Assembly: GCF_012922555.1 (NCBI RefSeq) | Contig: NZ_WIPK01000006.1 | Coordinates: 62,001 to 126,000, forward strand | Length of the DNA: 64,000 bases | Direction of reading: 5' to 3' | DNA from: Paraclostridium dentum | GTDB taxonomy: Bacteria > Bacillota > Clostridia > Peptostreptococcales > Peptostreptococcaceae | Part shown: piece by piece, positions 8,147-16,420 of the stretch | How positions within the stretch are numbered: position 1 is the first letter of the stretch | Layout: the number at the start of each line of letters is the position of its first letter | Made by a program: the position numbers and the translations under genes | The notes under the pieces: generated by a model | The model's input: the letters and a program-made list of their open reading frames with translations, nothing else | Database searches by the model: none | Told to the model about the DNA's origin: nothing

Positions 8147-9193
8147 CTAAAAAAAGCAGATTTTTTCTTTATTAAAAATCACTTTTATCGAGTCACCTAT
8201 AATTGTATTTATATCATGTTTCTTAATATTCATATAAATAACAGCTGCATTACTAAACTTCTCATTTTTTATTACAATAGTAAAGTCAAAAGGATTTTCT
8301 GTAATATTTATAACTTCCATATAAATCTCATCACTCCTTCTATTATCGCTAATTTTTATATCAGATTCACGTATACATAAATATTGTAAATTTTTATATT
8401 GGTTTGCATTGTCTATAGCAATATTTAAGTTCCAATCTATTGCATAAATCAAATTATCATTTATAAATTTAAATCTTGATATATTTTTAAACCCTGTTAA
8501 TTTTGCTTCTTTTATAGATTTCGGATTATTGAATAATTCATATTTATTTCTTGTTACTACTCCAACACCTTCATCATATACAACTATATCCTCACATACT
8601 CTATAAGCTTCATTTATATTATGTGTTACAAATATTGTGCTCCCCTTATATCTATTCAGTATAACTCTTAAGTTTTCTTCAATTTCACCTCTTAAATGAT
8701 AATCTAAAGCTGATAATGGTTCATCTAAAAGTAATATATCTGGTTCTTTCGCTAAAGCTCTTGCCAATGCTACTCGTTGTTGCTGCCCTCCTGATAGTTC
8801 ATTTGGTAAATTATTTTTTACTTTTTCTAAATTAAAATCTTCTATGTATTTATTACAAATTAAATTTTTACTTTTTTTATCTATATTTTTTAATCCTATT
8901 TCTATATTTTCATATACAGTCATGTGAGGAAATAACGCATAGTTTTGAAATACAAATCCCACATTTCTTTCTTGAGGTTTTAAATTTATATTTTTCTCTG
9001 AATCATATAAGACTTTACCATTCAAAGTAATTCTACCTTTATCTGGATTTTCAAGTCCTGCGATGCATTTCAAAGTCATGCTTTTTCCGCACCCAGACTC
9101 CCCTAATAATCCTGTAATTTTATTTGTTTGGTCTATAAATACCCTTAGCTTATAATTTTTTAAAGTTTTTTCTATATCCACATATAAAGACAT
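8147..9193 (-). CDS. modC: Molybdate ABC transporter ATP-binding protein
   Basis: This 348-residue ATPase has Walker A GESGCGKS (31-38), the signature LSGGQQQRVALARALA, and Walker B ILLLDEP followed by LSALD. A C-terminal extension of about 110 residues corresponds to the TOBE/mop-like regulatory region of ModC-type ATPases. It powers uptake through the ModB channel encoded just upstream. I place the start at the ATG at 9193, six bases after AAAGGAA. A TTG 18 bases upstream overlaps the modB end and has no ribosome site. The C-terminal region lacks a clear mop motif, so tungstate or another oxyanion cannot be excluded. Confidence 0.82.
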   Translation of the reverse strand: MSLYVDIEKTLKNYKLRVFIDQTNKITGLLGESGCGKSMTLKCIAGLENPDKGRITLNGKVLYDSEKNINLKPQERNVGFVFQNYALFPHMTVYENIEIGLKNIDKKSKNLICNKYIEDFNLEKVKNNLPNELSGGQQQRVALARALAKEPDILLLDEPLSALDYHLRGEIEENLRVILNRYKGSTIFVTHNINEAYRVCEDIVVYDEGVGVVTRNKYELFNNPKSIKEAKLTGFKNISRFKFINDNLIYAIDWNLNIAIDNANQYKNLQYLCIRESDIKISDNRRSDEIYMEVINITENPFDFTIVIKNEKFSNAAVIYMNIKKHDINTIIGDSIKVIFNKEKICFF

Positions 9194-9194
9194 T

Positions 9195-9869
9195 TTAATT
9201 TCCTTTCCCAAATTTTTTATCTCTAGATCTAGATATAAAATTTGATATGGTTATTACAATTGCTGAAATTCCAATGATAATCATAACCCAAATCATAGCT
9301 TTATTCATATCACCACTTTCAACTGCAAAAAATATTGCAATAGGCATAGTTTGAGTTTTTCCAGGTATATTGCCAGCAATCATAAGTGTCGCTCCGAACT
9401 CTCCAATGGCTCTTGCAAATGATAAAATTACAGCTCCGATTATCCCAGGGTATGATATTGGTAACATTATTTTCATAAATATTTCCTTCTCACTAAGCCC
9501 TAACGTCTTTGCTGCAAATATCATGTTATTATCTATTTGCTCAAATGAACTTTTTAAACTTCTATACATTATAGGAAAAGATACTATTACAGCTGAAATT
9601 ACAGTAGCTGTCCATGTGAATATAAGATTTATATCTATTGTTTTAAGTATCATTCCCACAGGTCCATTTTTTCCTATTGTAATTAATATAAAAAATCCTA
9701 CTACCGTGGGAGGTAATACAAGTGGTAAAGTTAGTATAGTATCTATCAAACTTTCATATCTTCCTTTATACCAAAATATTTTATAAGATATAATAATACC
9801 TAAAATAAAAGTTATTAAAGTTGCCACAAGTGATGTTTTGATAGATATAATTAACGGCGAAATATCCAT
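9195..9869 (-). CDS. modB: Molybdate ABC transporter permease
   Basis: This 224-residue permease has five to six hydrophobic helices and ModB hallmarks: LPLVLPPTVVGFF near residue 50 and the EAA-loop stretch ARAIGEFGATLMIAGNIPG near 155-175. It forms the membrane channel for molybdate and couples to ModC. The ATG at 9869 sits six bases after GGAG; the upstream TTG alternative includes that ribosome site and is rejected. The stop is one base away from the modC start, so translation is coupled. No substrate-binding protein gene (modA) is next to it, although modA normally precedes modB. Confidence 0.88.
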   Translation of the reverse strand: MDISPLIISIKTSLVATLITFILGIIISYKIFWYKGRYESLIDTILTLPLVLPPTVVGFFILITIGKNGPVGMILKTIDINLIFTWTATVISAVIVSFPIMYRSLKSSFEQIDNNMIFAAKTLGLSEKEIFMKIMLPISYPGIIGAVILSFARAIGEFGATLMIAGNIPGKTQTMPIAIFFAVESGDMNKAMIWVMIIIGISAIVITISNFISRSRDKKFGKGN

Positions 9870-10082
9870 ATATTGCTCCAATCTAAAATATTAAAAGATT
9901 ATAAAATTTCTTCATAACCTTTTTACGCTTTATTAATTTATACTTTTTATTATATATTCAGCTCATTTCTTAGTCAAATATATGCGTTTGTTTATATATT
10001 TTTACATTTTCCGACATTTTACCTATGTTATAAGTACTTATTCTGGGGTATAATAATAGATATTAATATAGGTGGTGATTTT

Positions 10083-11309
10083 TTGTTAGATTTAAATTTA
10101 GAAGCTAATAGATGTTTAGTTTGCAAAAATGCTAGATGTAAAAGTGCTTGTCCTATAAGTACAGATATACCTACTGTAATAAATTTATATAAAGAAGGTA
10201 AAATAAAAGAAGCTGGTGAACTTCTATTTAATAATAATCCTCTTTCTGCTGTTTGTGCAATTGTTTGCCCTCATGAAGATCAGTGTGCTGGCAATTGTAT
10301 AAGAGGAATTAAAGGAGAACCAATTCAGTTTTATAAAATAGAAGAAGAAATTTCTAAAAACTATTTAAAAGATGCTGATTTTTCTAATATAAGCAACAAC
10401 GGAAAAAACATTGCTATAGTTGGATCTGGCCCTGCTGGTCTTACAGTTGCATTTGAGTTAGCAAAAAAAGGCTATAATATAACTGTGTTTGAGAAAAATG
10501 AGCAGCTTGGAGGAATTCTTAGATACGGTATACCTGAATTTAGGCTTCCAAGAGAAATAATTGATAATTTAATCAATATACTAAAAAATATGGGAGTTAA
10601 GTTTAAAATCAACGCTACAGTTGGTCCTATACTTACATTAGACAAGTTACTTGAAGATGGATATGATTCTATATTTATAGGTACTGGAGTTTGGAATCCA
10701 AGAAGGTTAGAAATAAAAGGAGAAAGCTTAGGTCATGTACACTATGCTATCGATTACCTACGTTCTCCTAAGAATTACGAATTAGGAAATAAGGTTGTTG
10801 TTATAGGTGCTGGTAATGTTGCTATGGATGCTGCTAGAAGTGCTAAACATTATGGTTCAAAAGATGTTTTCGTAGCATATAGACGTGACTTTGATAATAT
10901 GACAGCAACTAAAGCTGAAATTCATGAAGCTATTGAAGAAGGTGTAGAGTTCATGACTTATAAAGCTCCTATAAAAATAGTTAATGAAGGTATAATTTTA
11001 GCTGATACTAAAAAAGTAGTTAATGAAGATGGAACTACGTCTTTAATTACTGTAGAAGATAGCGAAAAGTTATTTGAATGTAATTCTATACTAGTTGCAG
11101 TTAGCCAAGTTCCTAGAAATACTATTGTTTCTAATAACAAAGGCTTAGATGTTAATAATAGAGGACTTATTATGACAGATAATAGTGGACATACTACTCG
11201 TGATGGAGTATTCGCTTGTGGAGATGTTACTCATGGTGCTAAAACGGTTATAGAAGCTGTTGTAGCTGCTAAAATTGTTGCTACCTCTATAGATGAATAT
11301 TTAAAGTAA
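10083..11309 (+). CDS. GltD-like NAD(P)-dependent FAD/4Fe-4S oxidoreductase
   Basis: This 408-residue protein resembles the glutamate synthase small subunit. The N-terminal Fer4_20 domain has two Cys clusters, CLVCKNARCKSACP (about 13-26) and CAIVCPHEDQCAGNC (about 58-72), that ligate two 4Fe-4S clusters. The FAD site is IAIVGSGPAGLT near residue 113 and the NAD(P) site is VVIGAGNVAMDAA near 238. It ends with the FAD-contact GVFACGDVTHGAKTVIEAV. It is shorter than the usual GltD of about 450-490 residues and has no GltB partner here, so it probably moves electrons from NAD(P)H to another partner. The start is TTG with a GGTGGTGA ribosome site. Confidence 0.82.
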   Translation: MLDLNLEANRCLVCKNARCKSACPISTDIPTVINLYKEGKIKEAGELLFNNNPLSAVCAIVCPHEDQCAGNCIRGIKGEPIQFYKIEEEISKNYLKDADFSNISNNGKNIAIVGSGPAGLTVAFELAKKGYNITVFEKNEQLGGILRYGIPEFRLPREIIDNLINILKNMGVKFKINATVGPILTLDKLLEDGYDSIFIGTGVWNPRRLEIKGESLGHVHYAIDYLRSPKNYELGNKVVVIGAGNVAMDAARSAKHYGSKDVFVAYRRDFDNMTATKAEIHEAIEEGVEFMTYKAPIKIVNEGIILADTKKVVNEDGTTSLITVEDSEKLFECNSILVAVSQVPRNTIVSNNKGLDVNNRGLIMTDNSGHTTRDGVFACGDVTHGAKTVIEAVVAAKIVATSIDEYLK

Positions 11310-11327
11310 AACTTATTAATGCATTGT

Positions 11328-11403
11328 AGGTTGAATAGTTGCTTTCTTCACACAAAGACTTAAGAAACAGTCTTTAAGTGTTTAGTCATCAACTATTCAA
11401 CCT
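11328..11403. repeat. Palindromic element A
   Basis: Perfect 14-base arms AGGTTGAATAGTTG (11328-11341) and CAACTATTCAACCT (11390-11403) enclose an asymmetric loop. Inside it lies an inner stem ACACAAAGACT / AGTCTTTaaGTGT (11350-11381). The inner part and the 3' junction AAGTGTTTA...ATCAACTA match element B at 39913. It lies between the GltD-like and sirtuin genes. No T tract follows, so it is not a standard terminator. Confidence 0.7.
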
Positions 11404-11551
11404 CTATTTATTTAATTAAATATTTTAATCTGTAATTAAAGTAAATTCTTAATTACATAAAAACTATTAAAATCTCAATTGACCCTACATATATAAAAAT
11501 CTTTTTACGATATGATATAATAGTTATATAAATTAAAACGGAGATGATTTA

Positions 11552-12289
11552 ATGTCAGAAAAAATAGAAAATCTAACTCAGATTTTAAAGGAAAGTAGTA
11601 ATATAGTATTCTTTGGTGGAGCTGGAGTGTCAACAGCGTCTAATATACCTGACTTTAGAAGTTCCAACGGATTATTTAATGAGAAATTAAATATTACTTT
11701 AACTCCAGAGCAATTAGTTTCTCATACTTTTTATTTAAAATATACTAAGGAATTTTTTAATTTTTATAAGAAAAAACTTATATATCCTGATGCAAAACCT
11801 AATAATGCTCACATTGCTTTGGCTCAACTTGAAAAGATGGGTAAACTTAAAGCTGTAATTACTCAAAATATCGATGGGCTTCATCAAATGGCAGGTAGCA
11901 AAAATGTATTTGAACTTCATGGGTCTGTACATAGAAATTACTGTGTTAGTTGTAATGAATTTTATGACTCCAATTTCATTCTTAATTCAAAGGATGTCCC
12001 AACTTGCACTAAATGTGGACATACAGTTAAACCTGATGTAGTTCTTTATGAAGAAGGTTTAGATGATTCTATAATAAAAGGATCCATTAATGCTATATCT
12101 AAGGCTGATACTTTAATTATCGGAGGGACATCACTTGTAGTATATCCTGCAGCAGGACTTATAGACTATTTTAAAGGTAAGAATTTAATCCTTATAAATA
12201 AAAGTACTACTCCTGCTGATAATAAAGCTGATTTAGTTATAAATGATAGTATTGATATAGTATTATTTAATGCCTTAAATAAAATTTAA
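11552..12289 (+). CDS. cobB: Sir2-family NAD-dependent protein deacylase
   Basis: This 245-residue sirtuin has the NAD-binding loop GGAGVSTASNIPDFRS (22-37), TQNIDGLH (104-111) and the catalytic His H123 in ELHGS. Four zinc cysteines, C131, C134, C152 and C155, lie in the small domain, followed by KPDVVLYEE. It removes acyl groups from lysines with NAD as co-substrate. The zinc ribbon and catalytic His are intact, so it should be active. The ATG follows ACGGAGATG. It stands alone, with palindrome A upstream and a terminator downstream. Confidence 0.93.
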   Translation: MSEKIENLTQILKESSNIVFFGGAGVSTASNIPDFRSSNGLFNEKLNITLTPEQLVSHTFYLKYTKEFFNFYKKKLIYPDAKPNNAHIALAQLEKMGKLKAVITQNIDGLHQMAGSKNVFELHGSVHRNYCVSCNEFYDSNFILNSKDVPTCTKCGHTVKPDVVLYEEGLDDSIIKGSINAISKADTLIIGGTSLVVYPAAGLIDYFKGKNLILINKSTTPADNKADLVINDSIDIVLFNALNKI

Positions 12290-12300
12290 TAAATTTAATT

Positions 12301-12345
12301 AATATAGAGATTTTGTATATATAACTTAATCTCTATATTTTTATT
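12301..12345 (+). terminator. Intrinsic terminator after cobB
   Basis: Arms AATATAGAGATT (12301-12312) and AATCTCTATATT (12328-12339) are perfectly complementary and end in TTTATTTT. It is 11 bases beyond the stop codon. Confidence 0.78.
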
Positions 12346-12360
12346 TTAAATAAAAATATA

Positions 12361-12405
12361 GAGGATACAATGTAACTTTATATACATCGTATCCTCTTCT
12401 TTTTA
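12361..12405. terminator. Hairpin between convergent cobB and deacetylase genes, probable bidirectional terminator
   Basis: GAGGATACAATGTA (12361-12374) pairs with TACATCGTATCCTC (12383-12396) with one mismatch. T-rich sequence lies on both outer sides: TTCTTTTT on plus and TATATTTTTATTT on minus. It is placed to end the minus-strand deacetylase transcript and back up the cobB terminator. Confidence 0.72.
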
Positions 12406-12431
12406 ATATATAATCAATTAATTAATCTTCA

Positions 12432-13376
12432 CTATACTAATACTTTAAATTGATATCCATTATCTTTATAGTATTTTATTAATTGAGGAAGAGCTTTTGC
12501 AGTATTTTCTTTACCATAAGTATCATGCATTAAAATAACTACCATTTCTTTTCCTTCTGAAGTTTTTACTGCATAGTTGTATAATTCTTCAGGTGATTTC
12601 TTTTTACCTTCAGCATCTCCACTTAAGGCATTCCAATCTATTGCAGCCATACTATTAGCAGCCATATATTCATCTAAAGGTTCCATACCTTTCCATGACA
12701 TATGTCCACCTGGACATCTTATAACCTCTGTTGAGAAGTAAGGTCCTAAAACTCTTTTTAATATATCATCAGTCTTTTTAAAGTCACCTTTGAAAGCTTC
12801 TAAGTCTAATGTTCTATTTGGGTATAATATACCATAATCATGGCTATATGAGTGATTTGCTATTGCATGTCCTTCTTCAAACTCTTGCTTTAGTAAATCT
12901 TCAGCTTTCTTTCCACCACGTTCTATATTAGATCCTGTTACAAAAAATGTAGCTTTAACACCTTCATCTTTTAATGTCTTTAATATCTCTGGAGTAACCG
13001 TAGTTGATGTTCCATCATCAAAAGTTAAAAATACTATCTTTTCTCCATTATTTGAATAATCTCCGCTTTTTAATTTCTCTGCAACTTTTTCGGCACTGTA
13101 GCTGTAACTTTCTGCTCCATGCTTAACTCCGATCATTTTCTTTTTAGCTTCTTCTTCTTCTTTACGTTTTTGTTCTTCTGCTGCAAGTCTTTTCTCCTCT
13201 GCAACTTTTTCTTCTTGTTTTTCTTTTATTGTTTCATCCACATAAGCTTTAACTTTATTAAAAGAACCAAATATAACTACACATACTACCATTAGTAAAA
13301 ATGCTCTTTTAACATTTAGTTTTGCCCGTTTCTTATTTTTATTAGAGCCAGAAAAAATATTGTTATTTTTTTTCAT
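12432..13376 (-). CDS. Membrane-anchored polysaccharide deacetylase (NodB domain)
   Basis: This 314-residue protein has one N-terminal membrane helix (about 24-42) and a charged coiled-coil linker rich in Glu/Lys (about 48-80). A NodB catalytic domain follows. Motifs are complete: TFDDG (118-122), the zinc His pair in HSYSH (H175, H179), RCPGG (220-224), an Asp-Trp region near 247, and LMHD (282-285). It should remove N-acetyl groups from a cell-wall sugar polymer, like PgdA/PdaV-type enzymes that give lysozyme resistance. The chosen ATG at 13376 follows AAGGGGGAAG; an upstream in-frame codon contains that site. It is outside any operon. Confidence 0.88.
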   Translation of the reverse strand: MKKNNNIFSGSNKNKKRAKLNVKRAFLLMVVCVVIFGSFNKVKAYVDETIKEKQEEKVAEEKRLAAEEQKRKEEEEAKKKMIGVKHGAESYSYSAEKVAEKLKSGDYSNNGEKIVFLTFDDGTSTTVTPEILKTLKDEGVKATFFVTGSNIERGGKKAEDLLKQEFEEGHAIANHSYSHDYGILYPNRTLDLEAFKGDFKKTDDILKRVLGPYFSTEVIRCPGGHMSWKGMEPLDEYMAANSMAAIDWNALSGDAEGKKKSPEELYNYAVKTSEGKEMVVILMHDTYGKENTAKALPQLIKYYKDNGYQFKVLV

Positions 13377-13589
13377 AACTTCCCCCTTACTGTCACTTAA
13401 TGTCACTTTTTATTATATATACATTATACTCTAATTAATCCATTATGTGTATTACAGCTTCGTAACAACTATTTCAAAATGGTAACATATTGAAAAAATT
13501 AAAACAAATTTAATAATTTTATTCCTGTTTTTTAAATTTTATTAAATCATTATATATTATTTTTAAGTTTTATTCGTTTATCTAATGCG

Positions 13590-13612
13590 TAAAAAAACTG
13601 CATACGCAGTTT
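13590..13612 (-). terminator. Intrinsic terminator after the 53-residue peptide gene
   Basis: The self-complementary AAACTGCATACGCAGTTT has a short loop. On the minus strand it is followed by a T run. It lies about 14 bases beyond the small gene's stop. Confidence 0.75.
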
Positions 13613-13625
13613 GTTTTAAGACTAA

Positions 13626-13787
13626 TTAACTTTTTTCTTTTCTGATTTCTTGGTTTTCACTGTAATTATATACAATGCTTCCAAACTCTTGTTGATATCG
13701 CATAGTCGTATTTATAATTATATAACCTAACCCCAAAAATATAAAAACTAAGGTAATCCCAATTACCAGTTTTATCTTTAGCCTCAT
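13626..13787 (-). CDS. Small single-pass membrane protein, 53 residues
   Basis: An ATG at 13787 preceded by AGGGGAGGTCCC gives a 53-residue product, MRLKIKLVIGITLV... The first 26 residues form one strong hydrophobic helix with a basic N-terminus. The remaining tail is polar (YQQEFGSIVYNYSENQ...), ending in KEKS. It is too short for routine gene calling, but the ribosome site, hydrophobic profile and a terminator directly after it support a real gene. I do not recognise the family. The fairly empty spacer 13377-13625 upstream of the deacetylase gene contains only this gene's terminator. Confidence 0.6.
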   Translation of the reverse strand: MRLKIKLVIGITLVFIFLGLGYIIINTTMRYQQEFGSIVYNYSENQEIRKEKS

Positions 13788-13893
13788 ATGGGACCTCCCC
13801 TTTTTATTTCCATTTTTTACCTAATTAAATTATATAACATTTTCTGACTATTTAACAGAAATTATTATCTATTTTTTTCTACAAATTAATGCA

Positions 13894-13921
13894 TAAAAAA
13901 AAGCTGGTTAAAACCAGCTTT
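13894..13921 (-). terminator. Intrinsic terminator after xpt
   Basis: Arms AAGCTGGTT (13901-13909) and AACCAGCTT (13912-13920) are followed on the minus strand by eight Ts. It begins at the xpt stop codon. Confidence 0.85.
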
Positions 13922-13922
13922 T

Positions 13923-14495
13923 TTATTTAAACTTTATTTGTCCATTTTCTATTGACTCTAAAACTACTAATGATTGTAAATTTATATTTTTTTCATCTAA
14001 AAGTTTAGCCCCATCTTGGAATCCTTTTTCTATAACTATTCCAACTCCAACCAAGTTAGCTTGAGCTTGCTCAACTAATTCATTTAAACCTATTGCAGCT
14101 CTTCCATTTGCTAAAAAATCATCTAAAACTAATATGTTTTCACCTTTATTTAAATACCTTTTCGAAACTCTTATTGTATAATTTTTAGCTTTAGTAAATG
14201 AATATACTTCAGATTCATAAACGTCCTTATCTAAATTTTTAGATTCAACTTTTTTTGCAAATACTACAGGTACATTCCCAAAATGTTGAGATGCTATAGA
14301 TGCTATAGCTATACCTGAAGCTTCTATTGTAAGTATTTTATCTATTTTTTTACCTTCAAATCTTTTTGAAAATTCTTTTCCTATTTCATTTAAAAATGCT
14401 ACGTCTAATTGATGATTTAAAAAACTATCTACTTTTAATATATCATTACCTGAAATTCTTCCTTCAGTTAATATTTTTTCTTTTAACTTTTCCAT
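13923..14495 (-). CDS. xpt: Xanthine phosphoribosyltransferase
   Basis: This 190-residue purine salvage enzyme converts xanthine and PRPP to XMP. It starts [20 protein letters not shown], typical of Xpt. [10 protein letters not shown] (about 57-66) forms the purine-side loop, and the PRPP-binding motif is [14 protein letters not shown] near 120-134. The gene has its own 3' terminator. Upstream it carries a guanine-type purine riboswitch followed by a terminator hairpin, so expression should fall when guanine is abundant. The start ATG is close to a GGAGGCATA Shine-Dalgarno. No xanthine permease (pbuX) follows, although the pair is common in Bacilli. Confidence 0.94.
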   Translation of the reverse strand: MEKLKEKILTEGRISGNDILKVDSFLNHQLDVAFLNEIGKEFSKRFEGKKIDKILTIEASGIAIASIASQHFGNVPVVFAKKVESKNLDKDVYESEVYSFTKAKNYTIRVSKRYLNKGENILVLDDFLANGRAAIGLNELVEQAQANLVGVGIVIEKGFQDGAKLLDEKNINLQSLVVLESIENGQIKFK

Positions 14496-14544
14496 AAATA
14501 TGCCTCCAAATTTTAGTATACTGCATAAATAATGTTGAGAAAGT

Positions 14545-14577
14545 TTAAAAAAACTCCTGTCTAAAAAGACAGGAGTT
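14545..14577 (-). terminator. Attenuator hairpin of the xpt riboswitch
   Basis: On the minus strand, AACTCCTGTC pairs with GACAGGAGTT over a TTTTTA loop and runs into seven Ts. It lies between the purine aptamer and the xpt start at 14495. This is the expected off-state terminator of a guanine riboswitch. Confidence 0.88.
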
Positions 14578-14604
14578 GTATTTACTATAAAAAATAATAA
14601 ACAA

Positions 14605-14680
14605 ACTTCCTGTAGTCAAATCATTTACGGTGATTTGGTAGAAACTCTTGACCCTTATTGTCAAATTTATACAGATATTG
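14605..14680 (-). promoter_or_regulatory. Purine (guanine-type) riboswitch aptamer
   Basis: Read on the minus strand, the conserved junction parts are present in order. P2 is TTGAC/GTCAA around an AATAAGG loop, J2/3 is GAGTTTCTACC, and P3 is AAATCA/TGATTT around the CCGTAAA loop. J3/1 is GACTAC. The C in GAC of J3/1 is the base that pairs with guanine; adenine riboswitches have U there. P1 is short (about 14672-14677 with 14607-14612). It is followed by a terminator and then xpt, a classic target. Confidence 0.92.
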
Positions 14681-14716
14681 TAATCAGTTTATCTAATTAT
14701 AAATCATTAGTATGTA

Positions 14717-16345
14717 TTAATCAATATTTATTTTATTTATCTCATTTATACTAAGTGGTTTAAAATAATAATATCCTTGTATATATATCTTTTCATTTTT
14801 TATGTTTTTTATAAAATCTTTTTGACATTTATATTCTACGCCTTCACATACAATCGACTTATTCGTGGCTTTACATATATTAGATAAAAATATAATAATT
14901 TCCTTTACAAAAATGGAACTTTCTATACTATCTATAAAGTATTTATCTATTTTAACTATATCAAAATCTAATTTTTCTAATATGTCTAAATTGGAATATT
15001 CAACACCAAAGTCATCTATAGCTATCATAAATCCACATTTTTTTAATTTTTCTATAGATCTATTTATTTTACTTAAATCATTTATTCCAACTTTTTCTAA
15101 AATTTCTATACATATACTATGTTTTTTCATATTCATTAAAGTTGATATATCACATATTTGTTTTATAAATGTATCATTTTCAATTTCATTTAAAGACATG
15201 TTTAGTGATATATAAAATTCATCGTTTTTCATATTATTGTATTTTTTTATAATGTCATAATCATTTATTGCAAGTTTTAATATATGTAATGAAGTTTCAA
15301 ATAACATATCATTATTTTCAATATCTTTTATAAAAAAATAAGGGGTTAGTATTTTATTATCTTTTCTAAATCTCAACAACCCCTCAAATCCAATTATTAC
15401 ATTTTTTTTAGGATTTACTATAGGTTGGTAGTATAAAAAATATTTGTTTTTCTTCAAATCTTCTCTTATGATTTTTTTCATCTTGCACTTTTTAATATAT
15501 GGTAATTTTTTTTTATAAAAAACATATGATAAAAATGTAATAACGCTTGATACTATTAAAATTATTATATTGAAATTACGTTTGTATCCAGCTTCACTGT
15601 TATTAAAATATATATCTTTAAGATTATCTATCGGACTATATTTTTGTTTAGAATACAACTTTAACTTGCTATCTATATCTTTTACAAGTTGTTTATTTTT
15701 TTTATTTCCAGCTATGTAAACAGGTCCTGTTGAATATTCAAAAATCTCATTCATATCGCTTAACTTTGTATTATTTATATGAGAAATAGTAGCATCAATT
15801 TCATTTTTTATTAATAACTCATCAAGCTCTTTATAAGATTGAGCTTCAACAGGAATTACTTTTATATCCCTATTTTCTAATAAATCCATTATCCATTTCG
15901 AGTTAGTTTCTCCAGGTATATATCCAAACCTTAGATTTTTCAACTCTTTTAAATTTCCATACTCTATAAGTTTATTGGTGTATATACCGTAGGTTTCTAA
16001 AGTTATATAACTATCTGTAAATTCAAATTCATTAACTCTATCTTCTGTTCTATTAATTCCAATAAGTAAATCTAAATCTCCATTTTTTAACATACTCATT
16101 GCTTGTAAAATATTGGTATATTTATACTCATATTCAATTCCCAAATCGTTGCATATAGTGTCTAATATATCGTTATAATATCCAGTTGGATTTCCTTTTT
16201 CTATATAAAAATACGGGTTATAATCATAAAATCCAACTTTTATAACTTTATTTTTATATGGTTTCTCCTGTGAATATATATTATTATCAATTATGGGTAT
16301 TAATACTATGAGAATAACTAAAATGTTACTTATTTTTTTAAGCAT
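14717..16345 (-). CDS. Membrane c-di-GMP phosphodiesterase: periplasmic-binding sensor plus EAL domain
   Basis: This is a 542-residue protein. Residues 1-26 are a signal/anchor. About 35-235 is a bacterial solute-binding family 3 domain (amino-acid type), about 258-278 a membrane helix, and about 300-540 an EAL domain. Catalytic positions look complete: E321 in EGLLR, N382, E414, D444-D445 in IDDFG, K465, E501 in EGVE, and Q523 before GYYYFKP. It should hydrolyse c-di-GMP inside the cell in response to a small outside ligand. No GGDEF domain is present. It is the last gene of the exopolysaccharide block, 75 bases after the hydrolase gene, and may have its own promoter. It probably tunes the pool read by the degenerate GGDEF protein at 22414. 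Confidence 0.87.
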   Translation of the reverse strand: MLKKISNILVILIVLIPIIDNNIYSQEKPYKNKVIKVGFYDYNPYFYIEKGNPTGYYNDILDTICNDLGIEYEYKYTNILQAMSMLKNGDLDLLIGINRTEDRVNEFEFTDSYITLETYGIYTNKLIEYGNLKELKNLRFGYIPGETNSKWIMDLLENRDIKVIPVEAQSYKELDELLIKNEIDATISHINNTKLSDMNEIFEYSTGPVYIAGNKKNKQLVKDIDSKLKLYSKQKYSPIDNLKDIYFNNSEAGYKRNFNIIILIVSSVITFLSYVFYKKKLPYIKKCKMKKIIREDLKKNKYFLYYQPIVNPKKNVIIGFEGLLRFRKDNKILTPYFFIKDIENNDMLFETSLHILKLAINDYDIIKKYNNMKNDEFYISLNMSLNEIENDTFIKQICDISTLMNMKKHSICIEILEKVGINDLSKINRSIEKLKKCGFMIAIDDFGVEYSNLDILEKLDFDIVKIDKYFIDSIESSIFVKEIIIFLSNICKATNKSIVCEGVEYKCQKDFIKNIKNEKIYIQGYYYFKPLSINEINKINID

Positions 16346-16420
16346 AATTCTCTCCGTTTCAATCGTTTTGTATTTAATAATAATATTATCTTTAATCTTT
16401 CCTAACCATATATTCCCATT

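Noticed and set aside
9194-9211. Upstream TTG start for modC
   Set aside because: It overlaps the end of modB and has no ribosome site; the ATG at 9193 follows AAAGGAA at the right distance.
11328-11403. Integron attC site (arms contain GTTGAAT and ATTCAAC)
   Set aside because: No integrase, no cassette array, and related elements B-E do not keep these boxes; the resemblance is chance.
13377-13625. Extra gene or regulatory RNA upstream of the deacetylase
   Set aside because: Only short AT-rich frames without ribosome sites and one terminator are visible.
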